From NCBI RefSeq assembly GCF_001875325.1, contig NZ_MDDC01000003.1:100763-164762 (forward strand): DNA of 64,000 nucleotides, given 5' to 3'. Under the pieces are notes generated by a model. The model had not been told where the DNA came from. It ran no database searches and worked only from the letters and a program-made list of their open reading frames with translations. This DNA comes from Neomoorella thermoacetica. GTDB lineage: Bacteria; Bacillota; DSM-521; Neomoorellales; Neomoorellaceae. The position numbers and the translations under genes are program-made. Positions 34,425 through 43,628 of this stretch are shown piece by piece. How positions within the stretch are numbered: the stretch's first letter is position 1; every line of letters starts with the position of its first letter.

Positions 34425-34630
34425 GCGGCATGTGGACCGTGATTTACATTGCTGCCAACCGTAAACTGGCCTTACGCTTAAAGGAGACCCTGACCCAGGA
34501 GGGGGTCATGGTAAACTTAAGGCCCATTGGCTCTTCCCAGGCTGAGGACCTCGCTGGGTATGAGGTCCTGGTGCCCGAATCCGAGGCTGAGGAAGCCAAC
34601 GAGATAATCAGTGCGGCCCTGACACGCTAG
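34421..34630 (+). CDS. Small conserved protein, DUF2007-like
   Basis: 69 residues: [20 protein letters not shown], then a strand-rich part and [19 protein letters not shown]. The alternating beta-alpha pattern resembles small signal-transducing PII-like or DUF2007 proteins. ATG at 34421 overlaps the mtrB stop (ATGA); a second ATG at 34430 is possible. It is coupled to mtrB and followed by pfkA after 13 bp. Function unknown. Confidence 0.65.
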   Translation: MSGMWTVIYIAANRKLALRLKETLTQEGVMVNLRPIGSSQAEDLAGYEVLVPESEAEEANEIISAALTR

Positions 34631-34643
34631 AGGAGGGAAATAA

Positions 34644-35603
34644 TTGCGCACTATCGGTGTTTTGACCAGCGGGGGTGATGCCCCGGGAATGAACGCAGCC
34701 ATCAGGGCGGTAGTCCGCCAGGCTGCCGCCCTGAAAATAGAGGTGATCGGCATTTCCCGGGGTTACGCCGGGTTGATCCAGGGCGATTTTCGCCGTCTGA
34801 ATACCGGTTCGGTCGCCGGGATTATCCACCGGGGCGGGACCATCTTGCTGACGGCCAGGTCGGAGGAGTTCCGCACCGAAGCCGGGCGGGCCACGGCCAT
34901 GGACAACCTGCACCGGGAAGGCATTGAAGGGCTCATAGTCATCGGTGGTGACGGTTCCTTCCACGGCGCAGTTCACCTGGCCAAAAAGGGCCTGCCGGTA
35001 ATCGGCATCCCCGGAACCATTGATAACGACATAGCCGGCACTGATTACACCATCGGCTTCGATACAGCCGTTAATACGGCCGTAGAGGCTATAAGCCGTA
35101 TCCGGGATACGGCGACTTCCCATGAACGCATCTTTATCATCGAAGTTATGGGGCGCCGCTCCGGCCAGATTGCCCTGGCGGCAGGGATAGCCGGAGGCGC
35201 CGAATCCATCCTCATCCCCGAGTACCCCGTTAACTACGACCGGGTGGTGGAAAAATTAGAACAGGGGCGCCACCGAGGTAAACTCCACAGTATTATTGTC
35301 GTAGCCGAAGGGGTGGGCAGCGCCCTGGAGGTAAGCGAAGAGATAGCCCGGCGGACCAGGCTGGAGAGCCGGGTGACCATCCTGGGCCATATCCAGCGGG
35401 GTGGATCGCCTACGGCCTTTGACTGTATGCTGGCCAGCCGGCTGGGGGCCCGGGCGGTGGACCTCCTGGCCGACGGCGCCAGCAGCCGCATGGTGGGTAT
35501 CGCCGCCAACGAGCTGGTGGACCGGGACCTGGAGACGGTTCTCCGGGAAAAGAAGAGTATTGATCCTGATCTGTACCGATTAGCCGAAGTACTGGCACTA
35601 TAA
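34644..35603 (+). CDS. pfkA: ATP-dependent 6-phosphofructokinase
   Basis: Phosphorylates fructose-6-phosphate in glycolysis. 319 residues, the usual length of bacterial PfkA. LTSGGDAPGMNAAIRAVVRQ and IGGDGSFHGAVHLAKKG form the ATP site; the Gly in GGDGS and PGTIDNDIAGTDYTIGFDTA indicate the ATP rather than the pyrophosphate type. GHIQRGGSPTAFD is the substrate/effector segment. TTG at 34644 follows GAGGAGGG. Directly upstream of pyk in a glycolytic pair common in Firmicutes. Confidence 0.96.
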   Translation: MRTIGVLTSGGDAPGMNAAIRAVVRQAAALKIEVIGISRGYAGLIQGDFRRLNTGSVAGIIHRGGTILLTARSEEFRTEAGRATAMDNLHREGIEGLIVIGGDGSFHGAVHLAKKGLPVIGIPGTIDNDIAGTDYTIGFDTAVNTAVEAISRIRDTATSHERIFIIEVMGRRSGQIALAAGIAGGAESILIPEYPVNYDRVVEKLEQGRHRGKLHSIIVVAEGVGSALEVSEEIARRTRLESRVTILGHIQRGGSPTAFDCMLASRLGARAVDLLADGASSRMVGIAANELVDRDLETVLREKKSIDPDLYRLAEVLAL

Positions 35604-35625
35604 AGAGGCCGGCGAGGGGGCAAAT

Positions 35626-37374
35626 ATGCGGCACACGAAGATTGTCTGTACTATTGGCCCGGCCAGCGAGCGGGTCGAGGTAATCAAAGCCATGATCCGG
35701 GCGGGGATGAGCGTAGCCCGGTTCAATTTTTCCCATGGCAATCACGCCGAGCACGGGGCGCGGATGGCTGCCGTGCGCCAGGCGGCAGCTGAACTGGGCG
35801 CCAGGGTAGCCTTAATGCTGGATAATAAGGGGCCGGAGATACGCCTGGGAGAGATCCAGGGCGAGGTCACCCTGAAGGACGGCGAAGAGGTGACCCTGAC
35901 CACGGAACCTATTATCGGTGACGCCAGGCGTTTGCCAGTGAGCTTTGCCGGCCTGCCGGGGGACGTCCGGCCGGGCCAGATCATTCTCCTGGACGACGGC
36001 CTGGTGGAACTGGAGGTCCTGGCGACCACCGCCACCGAGATTCACTGCCGGGTCCGTCATGGTGATGTTATTTCCAGCCATAAGGGCGTCAACGTCCCCG
36101 GGGCCGAGATCAGCCTGCCGGCTTTAACCGAGCAGGATATTAAAGACCTGGATTTCGGCCTCCAGCAGGGGATAGATTTTATCGCCCTCTCCTTTGTCCG
36201 GACGGCCGGGGATGTCCTGGCAGTACGCCGGGAGCTGGAGAAGCGCAACGCCAGGGTTGCCATAATAGCCAAGATAGAAAACCATGCCGGGGTCAATAAC
36301 ATCCACGAGATCCTTGAGGTGGCCGACGGGGTCATGGTGGCCCGGGGTGACCTGGGAGTGGAGATCCCCGTGGAAGAGGTACCCCTGGTGCAGAAAAAGA
36401 TTATCGAGGCTTGTAACCTGGCCGGCAAGCCGGTTATTACGGCCACCCAGATGCTGGAGTCTATGATTCATAACCCGCGGCCGACCCGGGCCGAAGCCAG
36501 CGATGTGGCCAATGCCATCTTTGACGGAACAGATGCCATTATGCTCTCCGGGGAGACGGCCACGGGCCGTTATCCGGTAGAGGCTGTGGCCACCATGGCC
36601 CGCATCGCCCGCCGGGCCGAGCGGGGTTTGCCCTACGGTGACCTGTTGACGAAAAAGGGCCTGGCTGCCGAGCGGACGGCCACCGATGCCATCAGCCACG
36701 CCAGCTGTACTATTGCTTACGAACTCGACGCCGCCGCCATTATCACCCCCACAGCTTCCGGTTCCACCGCCCGCCGGGTGGCCAAATACCGTCCCCGGGC
36801 GCCCGTCCTGGCCGCCAGCCCCAACGAGAAGGTTTTGAACCAGCTCTGCCTGGTCTGGGGGGTTGAACCCCTCCTGGTGGAGCCGACTAGCGGCACCGAC
36901 GAAATGGTAAATGCGGCGGTGGCGGCGGCCATACTCTCCAGCCAGGTAAAACAGGGCGACCTGGTGGTCATTACTGCCGGCGTGCCTGCCGGTGTGCCGG
37001 GTACAACCAACCTCCTCAAGGTCCACATCGTCGGCGAGGTCCTGGTGCGGGGACGGGGAATCGGCAAAGAAGTAACCAGCGGCCCGGTCCGGCTGGTAAA
37101 GACCGCTGCTGACGCTGTGGCCAGGGTGAAAAAAGGCGACATTCTGGTGACCGGCGAGACCGGCCCTGACTTCCTGCCGGCAATGGAAAGGGCGGCGGCG
37201 GTAATTACGGAAACCGGGGGGTTGAGTTCCCATGCCGCGGTGACCGGCCTGAGGCTGGGTATACCGGTAGTCGTCGGGGCAAAAGGGGCCACCGAAAAGC
37301 TAACCGATGATCTGGTGGTAACCATAGACGTCGTCCGCGGCCTGGTTTACCGCGGCCAGACGCGGGTATTGTGA
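35626..37374 (+). CDS. pyk: Pyruvate kinase with C-terminal PEP-utiliser domain
   Basis: Converts PEP + ADP to pyruvate + ATP. 582 residues. The barrel has ICTIGPASERVEVIKAMIRA, the active-site region AIIAKIENHAGVNNIHEI and MVARGDLGVEIP, and TATQMLESMIHNPRPTRAE. About 100 extra C-terminal residues form a PEP-utilising swivel domain with ITETGGLSSHAAVTGLRLG, as in Bacillus-type enzymes. ATG at 35626 is 23 bp after pfkA, so the two are co-transcribed. Confidence 0.97.
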   Translation: MRHTKIVCTIGPASERVEVIKAMIRAGMSVARFNFSHGNHAEHGARMAAVRQAAAELGARVALMLDNKGPEIRLGEIQGEVTLKDGEEVTLTTEPIIGDARRLPVSFAGLPGDVRPGQIILLDDGLVELEVLATTATEIHCRVRHGDVISSHKGVNVPGAEISLPALTEQDIKDLDFGLQQGIDFIALSFVRTAGDVLAVRRELEKRNARVAIIAKIENHAGVNNIHEILEVADGVMVARGDLGVEIPVEEVPLVQKKIIEACNLAGKPVITATQMLESMIHNPRPTRAEASDVANAIFDGTDAIMLSGETATGRYPVEAVATMARIARRAERGLPYGDLLTKKGLAAERTATDAISHASCTIAYELDAAAIITPTASGSTARRVAKYRPRAPVLAASPNEKVLNQLCLVWGVEPLLVEPTSGTDEMVNAAVAAAILSSQVKQGDLVVITAGVPAGVPGTTNLLKVHIVGEVLVRGRGIGKEVTSGPVRLVKTAADAVARVKKGDILVTGETGPDFLPAMERAAAVITETGGLSSHAAVTGLRLGIPVVVGAKGATEKLTDDLVVTIDVVRGLVYRGQTRVL

Positions 37375-37392
37375 AGCGTGGCACCTTGCAGC

Positions 37393-37584
37393 ATGCTAGA
37401 AACCCTGGTAGAGAAGGTGGAGAGCATGCTCATGAACACGGGCCAGTTGTATCCCGTGGCACCCTTTGATAACTTTACCCCAGTGATGGTCCAAGCTTAT
37501 GCCATGCAGCCGGAGGATCTGGAATACTGGAATATAAGTAGCCCTCGTCGCGACTGTTTTTCGATCTCAGATAAGGTTCAATGA
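37393..37584 (+). CDS. Doubtful small ORF antisense to the minC 3' end
   Basis: 63 codons from ATG 37393, with a sensible composition (MLETLVEKVESMLMNTGQLY at the start, YAMQPEDLEYWN further on) but no Shine-Dalgarno and 110 nt of overlap with minC on the other strand. Could be a small gene, a remnant or chance. Confidence 0.2.
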   Translation: MLETLVEKVESMLMNTGQLYPVAPFDNFTPVMVQAYAMQPEDLEYWNISSPRRDCFSISDKVQ

Positions 37585-38200
37585 CAATCCTTGTACCAAC
37601 CAGGCGGGCTATCTCCGGATAGGGGTGCCTGGTTTTTTGTTCCGGGGAGCGGGCGATGATCCCGGCAATGCCCAGTTGTTCCGGTTCCAGGCGATAGGCC
37701 ACTATGGCGGCGCTTCTGTCCCCCTGTCTCCCGGCATGGGCGATACCTTTCAGAGTACCCATAATCAGGATATTACCGCCGGCCTTGATGGTCGCCCCCT
37801 GGTGGACATCACCCAGCCACATGACATGGCCCGGGTAGTTTATTTCCTGGCCGTTACGCAGGTTGCCCTCATCCAGCAAAGTCGGCAGCCCGGTGCCAGT
37901 CGACGTCGACGGCTCCTGGTACGCAGCCTGATTTCCGCCCGGGCGACGGCGGGAGGGGAGGGTAATATCATTTCTCGGGACAAGGCCATGTTCCCGGCAG
38001 ATAGCTTCTAATTCCGCCGTTTCCTGGCTATTTAAAGGGGAAGTCGGCACCAGGGCAAAGGCTGCCCCCCGGAAGAAGCCCCTGGCGGCGGCAAATTTCG
38101 CGGCCAGGTTGGCCTTGATTTCATTAAAATCCCTGCTGGCATCAAGCAAAATAAGCAGGCCTCCACGGGTTCCCTTTATAGTAATACAATCCTGGGCCAT
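37475..38200 (-). CDS. minC: Septum site-determining protein MinC
   Basis: Inhibits FtsZ ring formation away from midcell. 241 residues: N-terminal MinC_N domain (GTRGGLLILLDASRDFNEIK), a variable linker at about 90-130, then the C-terminal beta-helix with GHVMWLGDVHQGATIKAGGN and LIMGTLKGIAHAG, which binds MinD and FtsZ. ATG at 38200 follows GGAAGGAG. The C-terminus runs about 30 residues past the usual end (VIEPYLRSK), perhaps because the original stop was lost. minD and minE are not in the window. Confidence 0.93.
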   Translation of the reverse strand: MAQDCITIKGTRGGLLILLDASRDFNEIKANLAAKFAAARGFFRGAAFALVPTSPLNSQETAELEAICREHGLVPRNDITLPSRRRPGGNQAAYQEPSTSTGTGLPTLLDEGNLRNGQEINYPGHVMWLGDVHQGATIKAGGNILIMGTLKGIAHAGRQGDRSAAIVAYRLEPEQLGIAGIIARSPEQKTRHPYPEIARLVGTRIVIEPYLRSKNSRDEGYLYSSIPDPPAAWHKLGPSLG

Positions 38201-38445
38201 AATAGCTTCTCCTTCCTGGCATATCCGTTCTCCACGGGTGGGACGGTCACCCGGGATGTTTCGGCATAAATTCTATTTTGCTGGAAAGATTCGCCTTAAA
38301 GGGCCATTTTTCCTGCTGAAGGCAAAAACTTTCCCGAATTTGCCGTTCCCGGGCGATTGCCGTCAAACCGATTGCCATTCCAACAAGCCTCTGCCCGGCT
38401 ACCCGACTGCCGCCGGGCAAGGTCCTACTGTGGAGTGAAACTCTA

Positions 38446-40266
38446 ATGGCGAGGACTAAAAGCCTTAAAATCGGCTTTCTTATTACTATTTTTACCGGGG
38501 GTATACTTTTACTTGTGGCTTATGGCCCTGGCTGGTTACAACCGGTCCGGGTCTACCACCAGATCCGGGTAGGCCTACTGGTAGCAGGTGATGAAAACTC
38601 TTCGGATATCCTGGCGGCTTACCAGGCAGTCTTAAAGGAGGAGGGCTTCCCGGCAGCACGGATCAATCCAGACGATTTAAACCTGTCTCCGGGGGAACTG
38701 GTAGCTCGTTACCCGGCCCTGATCCTGCCGGAGGGTTTAAATCAAGCTCTGCCGCCGGAGGTCCCCCGCCTGTTAAGTGACTACGTCCTGGCCGGTGGTA
38801 ATGTTTTACTGGTCTACGACCCCGGTATCAGGGCCGCCGGTGGCGGCAGGCTGGCCGAAACGGTCCTGGCCCGCCTGGCCGGGGTGAACTACGGCCTGCC
38901 GGACCCGGGTGGGGAGAGCTACAGCGGTTACTGGCAGTTTTCTTCGCCCCGGGAAGCCTTAGCCTGGGGAATTACGCCGGGGAAGCTTTCCCGGGGTAAT
39001 GCCGTTAGCAGTTACGGTTATGGACGGCTAAACTACCGGCACGTCCGGGCCAGACTCCTGGACGCCCGGGCCATAGCCTTTGACACCAGGGGTGGCTGGA
39101 ACCCGGTGATCACCGATAAACTCTACCCCTCCGGGGGAGCTGTAGTTTATGTCAACCTGCCCCTGGCCTTCTACAAGCAGATGTCCGACGACCTGGCCAT
39201 GCGTTCCGTCCTTAGAACCTTTCTGATTAAGTACGCCCGCCTGCCGCGCCTGGTCAACACGCCCGGGGGTAAGGGCGGCCTGGTTCTCAATTTTCACCTG
39301 GATAGCAACGCCCATATCCTGCCCCTGCGGGCCATGATCCAGCGGGGCATCTTCCGGCCGGACCTGCAATACTCCATCCATATTACCGCCGGTCCCGACA
39401 CCTACCGCCCGGGGGACGGCCTGGGCTTTGACGCTCTTTCACCCGTAAAAGGGAGACCATGGGTCGAGGTACTCCAGAAATACGGGGCTATCGGCTCCCA
39501 CGGCGGCTGGATCCATAATTACTTCGCCGCCAATCTGGAGAAATTCCCGCGCCAGGAGGTATGGCGGTACCTGGCTTTAAACTGCGACACCCTGGCGGCC
39601 ATCACCGGGAAGCCGGTACGGGAATACAGCGCCCCGGTGGGCAACCATCCCCCTTTTGTCAACGAATGGCTACAGCAGCACGGCATCCTGGCCTATTATA
39701 GCCCCGGGGATACCGGTTCGGCGCCTACCCGCAGTATCTTCCAGGGTCGCCAGGTCAGCGGCAGCCTGTGGTCCTTTCCCATTACCCCTTACGGGCAATA
39801 CGCGGCCCTGGAAGAACTCATAGCCGCCGGGGTGCCCCTGGCGGAAGTCGAGGGTTGGCTGGATAACCTCCTGAACTTTATCGAGGAGGAACGCGTTATT
39901 CGCCTCATCTATACCCACGCCAACAGGAAGGAGTATGCCCTGGAGGCTTTGTCCCACCTGGCGGGGCGGGCCGCCCGCGACCAGGATGAAGGCCGCCTGC
40001 TCGTATGGCCTATGAGCCGTTTCGCAACCTTTTTAAACCGCTATGAGCAGACTGAAGCCACCTTTAGCCACGGGCCGGCCGGATGGCAGGTGAGGCTGGC
40101 CAACCGGGCCGGCCTGGAGGATATTACCGTGGCCCTTTATGTCGGCGCCAGGCGTTACCGGGTTCTCGGTCGCAACCTTTCCTGGCGCCAGGAAGGAGAG
40201 TGGCTGTACCTGACGACTACGGCCAACATGGCTGAGAATCAGATTTATGTCCGGGAACAAAATTAA
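38446..40266 (+). CDS. Membrane-anchored polysaccharide deacetylase-like protein
   Basis: 606 residues: an N-terminal membrane helix (about 9-26), a glutamine amidotransferase-like Rossmann domain (about 40-250) with YVLAGGNVLLVYDP, then a NodB-like barrel (about 275-510) and a C-terminal beta domain. The deacetylase metal motifs are altered: the first reads FHLDSNA (283-289) in place of TFDD, while SHGGWIHN (about 351-358) could still supply histidines. ATG at 38446. A terminator follows. Probably faces the outside and acts on a cell-surface glycan, but catalytic ability is uncertain. Confidence 0.65.
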   Translation: MARTKSLKIGFLITIFTGGILLLVAYGPGWLQPVRVYHQIRVGLLVAGDENSSDILAAYQAVLKEEGFPAARINPDDLNLSPGELVARYPALILPEGLNQALPPEVPRLLSDYVLAGGNVLLVYDPGIRAAGGGRLAETVLARLAGVNYGLPDPGGESYSGYWQFSSPREALAWGITPGKLSRGNAVSSYGYGRLNYRHVRARLLDARAIAFDTRGGWNPVITDKLYPSGGAVVYVNLPLAFYKQMSDDLAMRSVLRTFLIKYARLPRLVNTPGGKGGLVLNFHLDSNAHILPLRAMIQRGIFRPDLQYSIHITAGPDTYRPGDGLGFDALSPVKGRPWVEVLQKYGAIGSHGGWIHNYFAANLEKFPRQEVWRYLALNCDTLAAITGKPVREYSAPVGNHPPFVNEWLQQHGILAYYSPGDTGSAPTRSIFQGRQVSGSLWSFPITPYGQYAALEELIAAGVPLAEVEGWLDNLLNFIEEERVIRLIYTHANRKEYALEALSHLAGRAARDQDEGRLLVWPMSRFATFLNRYEQTEATFSHGPAGWQVRLANRAGLEDITVALYVGARRYRVLGRNLSWRQEGEWLYLTTTANMAENQIYVREQN

Positions 40267-40424
40267 AGGCCGCGGTGGTTTCTTTCTAGAATCCGGGGGA
40301 GTCCTTCATGGCGGCCAGTTCCATCGAACAAGAAAAACGGATGTTTCGCCGATGAGGGGCAGGCTCCCGGAAGTATCCTTTTTCCTTTTAGAGGGGAACA
40401 GGCCCGGGAAAAGGCGCGGCCAAA

Positions 40425-40475
40425 GTTGCACGCCCCGGGGGCCGGGTTCGGCCGCGACGAAGCGTGCGAATTTTT
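40425..40475 (+). terminator. Intrinsic terminator after the deacetylase-like gene
   Basis: GCACGC/GCGTGC outer stem with an inner GGCCG/CGGCC hairpin, followed by GAATTTTT. It directly abuts the promoter of the metal transporter operon. Confidence 0.6.
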
Positions 40476-40477
40476 AC

Positions 40478-40506
40478 TTGCGTCACGGCGCCGGAACAGG
40501 TATAAT
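40478..40506 (+). promoter_or_regulatory. Promoter of the Ni/Co transporter operon
   Basis: TTGCGT (40478-40483), 17 bp, TATAAT (40501-40506). The predicted leader is about 120 nt. Confidence 0.75.
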
Positions 40507-40537
40507 TACCTTGGTAAGAGTTATTTTTGGAACAGGT

Positions 40538-40623
40538 AGGCCATGAAGGCCTTCTGGCCCGCTAGGAAGCGGGTTAGTAGCCTCATGGCCTTTTCCATTG
40601 GCCATGGGGGACCTCAAGGAGGT
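40538..40623 (+). promoter_or_regulatory. Leader RNA with mutually exclusive hairpins (candidate metal riboswitch)
   Basis: Segment A AGGCCATGA (40538-40546) pairs perfectly with B TCATGGCCT (40583-40591), enclosing a second hairpin CCCGCT-AGGA-AGCGGG (40558-40573); a short T-run follows B. Segment C GGCCATG (40600-40606) can instead pair with B. Just after, ACCTC-AAG-GAGGT (40611-40623) folds over the Shine-Dalgarno sequence of the first gene. Three competing elements imply regulated folding. No B12-box (GCCACTG) is present, so it is not a standard cobalamin riboswitch. Confidence 0.55.
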
Positions 40624-40631
40624 AGGAGATA

Positions 40632-41690
40632 GTGCATATTCCCGACGGTTACTTAAGTCCCCAGACCTGTGCGGTACTGGGTGCGGCCATGGTGCCTGTG
40701 TGGGGCACGGCCGCCCGCAAGGTCAAAGCCACCCTGAAGGCCAGGCAGGCTCCCCTCCTGGCCATCGGCGCCGCTTTTTCCTTCACTATCATGATGTATA
40801 ATATCCCCATCCCCGACGGGACGACGGCCCACGCCACCGGCGGCGCCCTATTAGCCATCCTCCTGGGCCCGTGGGCGGCGGCTATCGGCATCTCTATCGC
40901 CCTGGCCATCCAGGCCCTTTTCTTCGGCGACGGCGGCATCCTGGCCTTCGGCGCCAATGCCTTTAATATGGCCTTTATCCTTCCCTTCGCCAGTTACTAC
41001 ATCTATCGCCTTTTATCCGGCCGGACAGGCCTGCGCTCCGGCTGGCGGGCCGTGGCGGCCGCCATCGCCGGGTTTGTAGGACTTAACCTGGCCGCCCTGG
41101 CCGCAGCGGTGGAATTCGGCCTGCAACCCCTCCTCTTCCATACGGCCAGCGGTGTTCCCCTCTACAGCCCCTACCCCCTGGCTTTAGCCGTCCCGGCCAT
41201 GGCCCTGGCCCACGTCTTGATAGCCGGGCCGGCCGAAGGAATAGTCACCGGCCTGGTTATTCGCTACCTGCAGCGGGTTAATTCCGGCCTGCTGCGGGTT
41301 TACCCGGCGACAGGAGCTGTGGTGGCAGCTCAAGCGACGGGTGACGGTGCCAGCCTTAAGAAACTGGCCTGGGGGTTGGTTATCCTCGTCCTGTTATCCC
41401 CCCTGGGGTTGCTGGCTGCCGGTACCGCCTGGGGCGAGTGGTCGCCGGAAGACCTGCAACAAATCCTCGGTTTCGTTCCCCCGGGTCTGGCCCGCCTGGC
41501 TACCACCTGGACTCATGCCCTTTTCCCGGATTATACCGTCCCGGGCCTGGAGGGGAGCTTTTGGGCCCAGGCCCTGGGTTATATCATCACCGCCATGGTT
41601 GGGCTGGGCATAATCTTCCTTATCTTCCTGGCTTTTAACCGGCTCCTGGCCAGGCCGGGGAAGACAGGGGCCGATTATCATGGCAAATAA
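40632..41690 (+). CDS. cbiM: Nickel/cobalt ECF transporter, fused CbiM/NikM-N type S component
   Basis: Substrate-binding membrane subunit for Ni(II) or Co(II). The mature N-terminus MHIPDGYLS supplies the amino-terminal/His2 metal site; IPDGTTAHATGGALLAILLG follows. After the CbiM core (about 1-230) an extra C-terminal part has two helices around a loop with GTAWGEWSPEDL, like the NikN partner, so this is an M-N fusion of 352 residues. GTG at 40632. The stop overlaps the next start. Nickel is slightly favoured by the NikMN form and the lack of a B12 leader. Confidence 0.87.
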   Translation: MHIPDGYLSPQTCAVLGAAMVPVWGTAARKVKATLKARQAPLLAIGAAFSFTIMMYNIPIPDGTTAHATGGALLAILLGPWAAAIGISIALAIQALFFGDGGILAFGANAFNMAFILPFASYYIYRLLSGRTGLRSGWRAVAAAIAGFVGLNLAALAAAVEFGLQPLLFHTASGVPLYSPYPLALAVPAMALAHVLIAGPAEGIVTGLVIRYLQRVNSGLLRVYPATGAVVAAQATGDGASLKKLAWGLVILVLLSPLGLLAAGTAWGEWSPEDLQQILGFVPPGLARLATTWTHALFPDYTVPGLEGSFWAQALGYIITAMVGLGIIFLIFLAFNRLLARPGKTGADYHGK

Positions 41691-42624
41691 AAGCCTGCCG
41701 GCCTGGCTCCTGGCGGAGGAATATTCGCCTGTGCGTCCCGGGGGGAGGAAGAGACGGCCGGGTTTTGCGGAAAAAACCCTCCGGGACCTGGCCCACCTGG
41801 GGCAGGAGGTCCTTTTCTCGGAGGAACTGGCCGGTCGCAGGGGGTGGTTGCAGGATCTGGACCCTCGTTGTAAACTCCTGTCCCTGCTATGGCTGATGGT
41901 GGTGGCCGGGCTGGCCCGCCATCCCCTGACTTTAATCGTCATCTACCTGGGGGTCATCCTCCTTGCCGTCCAATCCCGGGTGCCCGCGGGACCTTTCCTG
42001 AAACGGGTGTGGCTCTTTGTACCCCTGTTTACCGGCATTATGGTTTTGCCTTCCCTATTTAACTGGGTCCACCAGGGTGATCCCCTGGTGGTCCTTTTTC
42101 GCCTCCCGGCGCCCCTCCGCCTGGGTCCCTGGCAGGTCCCGGCGCTGCTGGCCATTACCCGCCAGGGGTTAGCCGGTGCCGGAATGCTCATCTTGCGGGT
42201 GGGGGTGGCGGTTTCCTTGGGCCTGCTGGTTACCCTGACCACTCGCTGGGCCGTCCTGCTGCGAGCCCTACGGGTTTTGCGGGTACCCAGGATCTTCGTC
42301 CTGACCCTGACCCTGACCTACCGCTATATCTTTCTCCTGCTCAAGTTGACGGAAGAGATGTTTGTGGCCCGCCAGAGCCGGCTGGTGGGCCGGATGGACA
42401 GGCGGATGAATTATCGTTTCCTGGCCGGTTCCATGGGTAACCTGCTGGCCAGGGCCTACTTTCTAAGCGAAGAGGTTTACCAGGCCATGCTGGCCCGGGG
42501 TTTTAAAGGTGAGGTGCGGACGAAGGAAGATTGGCGCCTTACCCTGCCGGATTACCGGCGGGCAGCAGGGATTATCCTGGCGGGAATAATTTTGCTGGGT
42601 GGGGATCACTATCTTGGGTGGTAA
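41680..42624 (+). CDS. cbiQ: ECF transporter transmembrane component CbiQ/NikQ
   Basis: T component that couples the S subunit to the ATPase. 314 residues with about six helices. LDPRCKLLSLLWLMVV is the family start motif; the two coupling helices carry the Ala-Arg-Gly pattern in EEVYQAMLARGFKGEVR. The first 60 residues are a longer-than-usual polar extension. ATG at 41680 overlaps the end of cbiM by 11 nt and the gene end overlaps cbiO. Confidence 0.9.
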   Translation: MANKSLPAWLLAEEYSPVRPGGRKRRPGFAEKTLRDLAHLGQEVLFSEELAGRRGWLQDLDPRCKLLSLLWLMVVAGLARHPLTLIVIYLGVILLAVQSRVPAGPFLKRVWLFVPLFTGIMVLPSLFNWVHQGDPLVVLFRLPAPLRLGPWQVPALLAITRQGLAGAGMLILRVGVAVSLGLLVTLTTRWAVLLRALRVLRVPRIFVLTLTLTYRYIFLLLKLTEEMFVARQSRLVGRMDRRMNYRFLAGSMGNLLARAYFLSEEVYQAMLARGFKGEVRTKEDWRLTLPDYRRAAGIILAGIILLGGDHYLGW

Positions 42625-43411
42625 GATTTTATACGATCTGCAGGATGTCAGCTATGCCTACGAAGAGGGGCGGCCGGTTTTAGATGGTATCAGCCTGACC
42701 ATTGACATCGGGGAAAAAGTGGTCCTCCTGGGGGCCAACGGCTCGGGCAAATCTACCCTGCAACGGATCCTGGACGGGCTTATCTTTCCCCAGCAGGGGA
42801 CGGTGCGGTTTGCCGGGAAAGAATTGACCGAGGAGAACCTGGAGGACGAGGATTTCTTTCTGGCTTTTCGTCGCCGGGTGGGTTTTGTCTTCCAGAATTC
42901 TGAAGCCCAGCTCTTCAACCCCAGCGTCCGGGAGGAACTGGCCTTCGGCCCCCTGCAACTGGGACTCTCAGCCGCCGAAGTTAACGCCCGGGTGGATTCG
43001 CTCCTGGAGCTGTTTGAACTGGAAGACCTGGCCGACCGGCCCCCCCATAAGCTGAGCGGCGGGGAGAGGAAAAAGGTGGCCCTCGGGGCCGTCCTGGCCA
43101 GCAATCCCGAGGTCCTTATCCTCGATGAGCCTACGGCCGGGCTGGACCCCCGCAGCCAGCGCTGGCTGGTGGAAATGCTGGTTAAATTAAACCAGGCCGG
43201 GAAGACCATTATCACGGCTACCCACGACCTGGCCATCGTCCCGGTGATAGCGGACCGGGTTTTCGTCCTGGGTGAGGACCACCGCCTGGCCGGTGAGGGC
43301 TCGCCCCTGGAGGTTCTAGCCGACCGGGAACTCCTCCTCAGGGTCAACCTTATTGACGAAGCCTTCCACGAGCACCATCACCAGGGCTACTTCCACCTCC
43401 ACGCCCATTGA
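42599..43411 (+). CDS. cbiO: ECF transporter ATP-binding component CbiO/NikO
   Basis: ATPase of the Ni/Co importer, 270 residues. Walker A GANGSGKST, Q-loop VFQNSEAQLFNPSVREELAF, signature LSGGERKKVALG, Walker B VLILDEPTAGLD and H-loop ATHDLAIVP are intact. The C-terminal tail is His-rich (EHHHQGYFHLHAH), a potential metal-binding end. GTG 42599 or TTG 42614 may start the gene; both lie within cbiQ. Last gene of the operon; no clear U-tract terminator follows. Confidence 0.93.
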   Translation: MGITILGGKILYDLQDVSYAYEEGRPVLDGISLTIDIGEKVVLLGANGSGKSTLQRILDGLIFPQQGTVRFAGKELTEENLEDEDFFLAFRRRVGFVFQNSEAQLFNPSVREELAFGPLQLGLSAAEVNARVDSLLELFELEDLADRPPHKLSGGERKKVALGAVLASNPEVLILDEPTAGLDPRSQRWLVEMLVKLNQAGKTIITATHDLAIVPVIADRVFVLGEDHRLAGEGSPLEVLADRELLLRVNLIDEAFHEHHHQGYFHLHAH

Positions 43412-43628
43412 GGCCTAAAGAAGCCTATTAGGCTCGTCTGAAGATATGTCCCTAGTACTTATGCCTCGAACCAAGTCGCCCTCGCCTGTACCCTACAGCT
43501 CCTTGCCTTTAGCCTGGTTCGCTGAGGGGGGCGGCAGCCCATCATGAGCGGCTCCGCAAAAAATGCTTATGATAACCTTCCCTTTGCCGGGTGGGTCGGG
43601 TTTCCTGAAGGTACTGGTTGCGCCTAAC

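Noticed and set aside
40267..40631. Cobalamin riboswitch before cbiM
   Set aside because: No B12-box and the leader after the predicted start is too short for the class.
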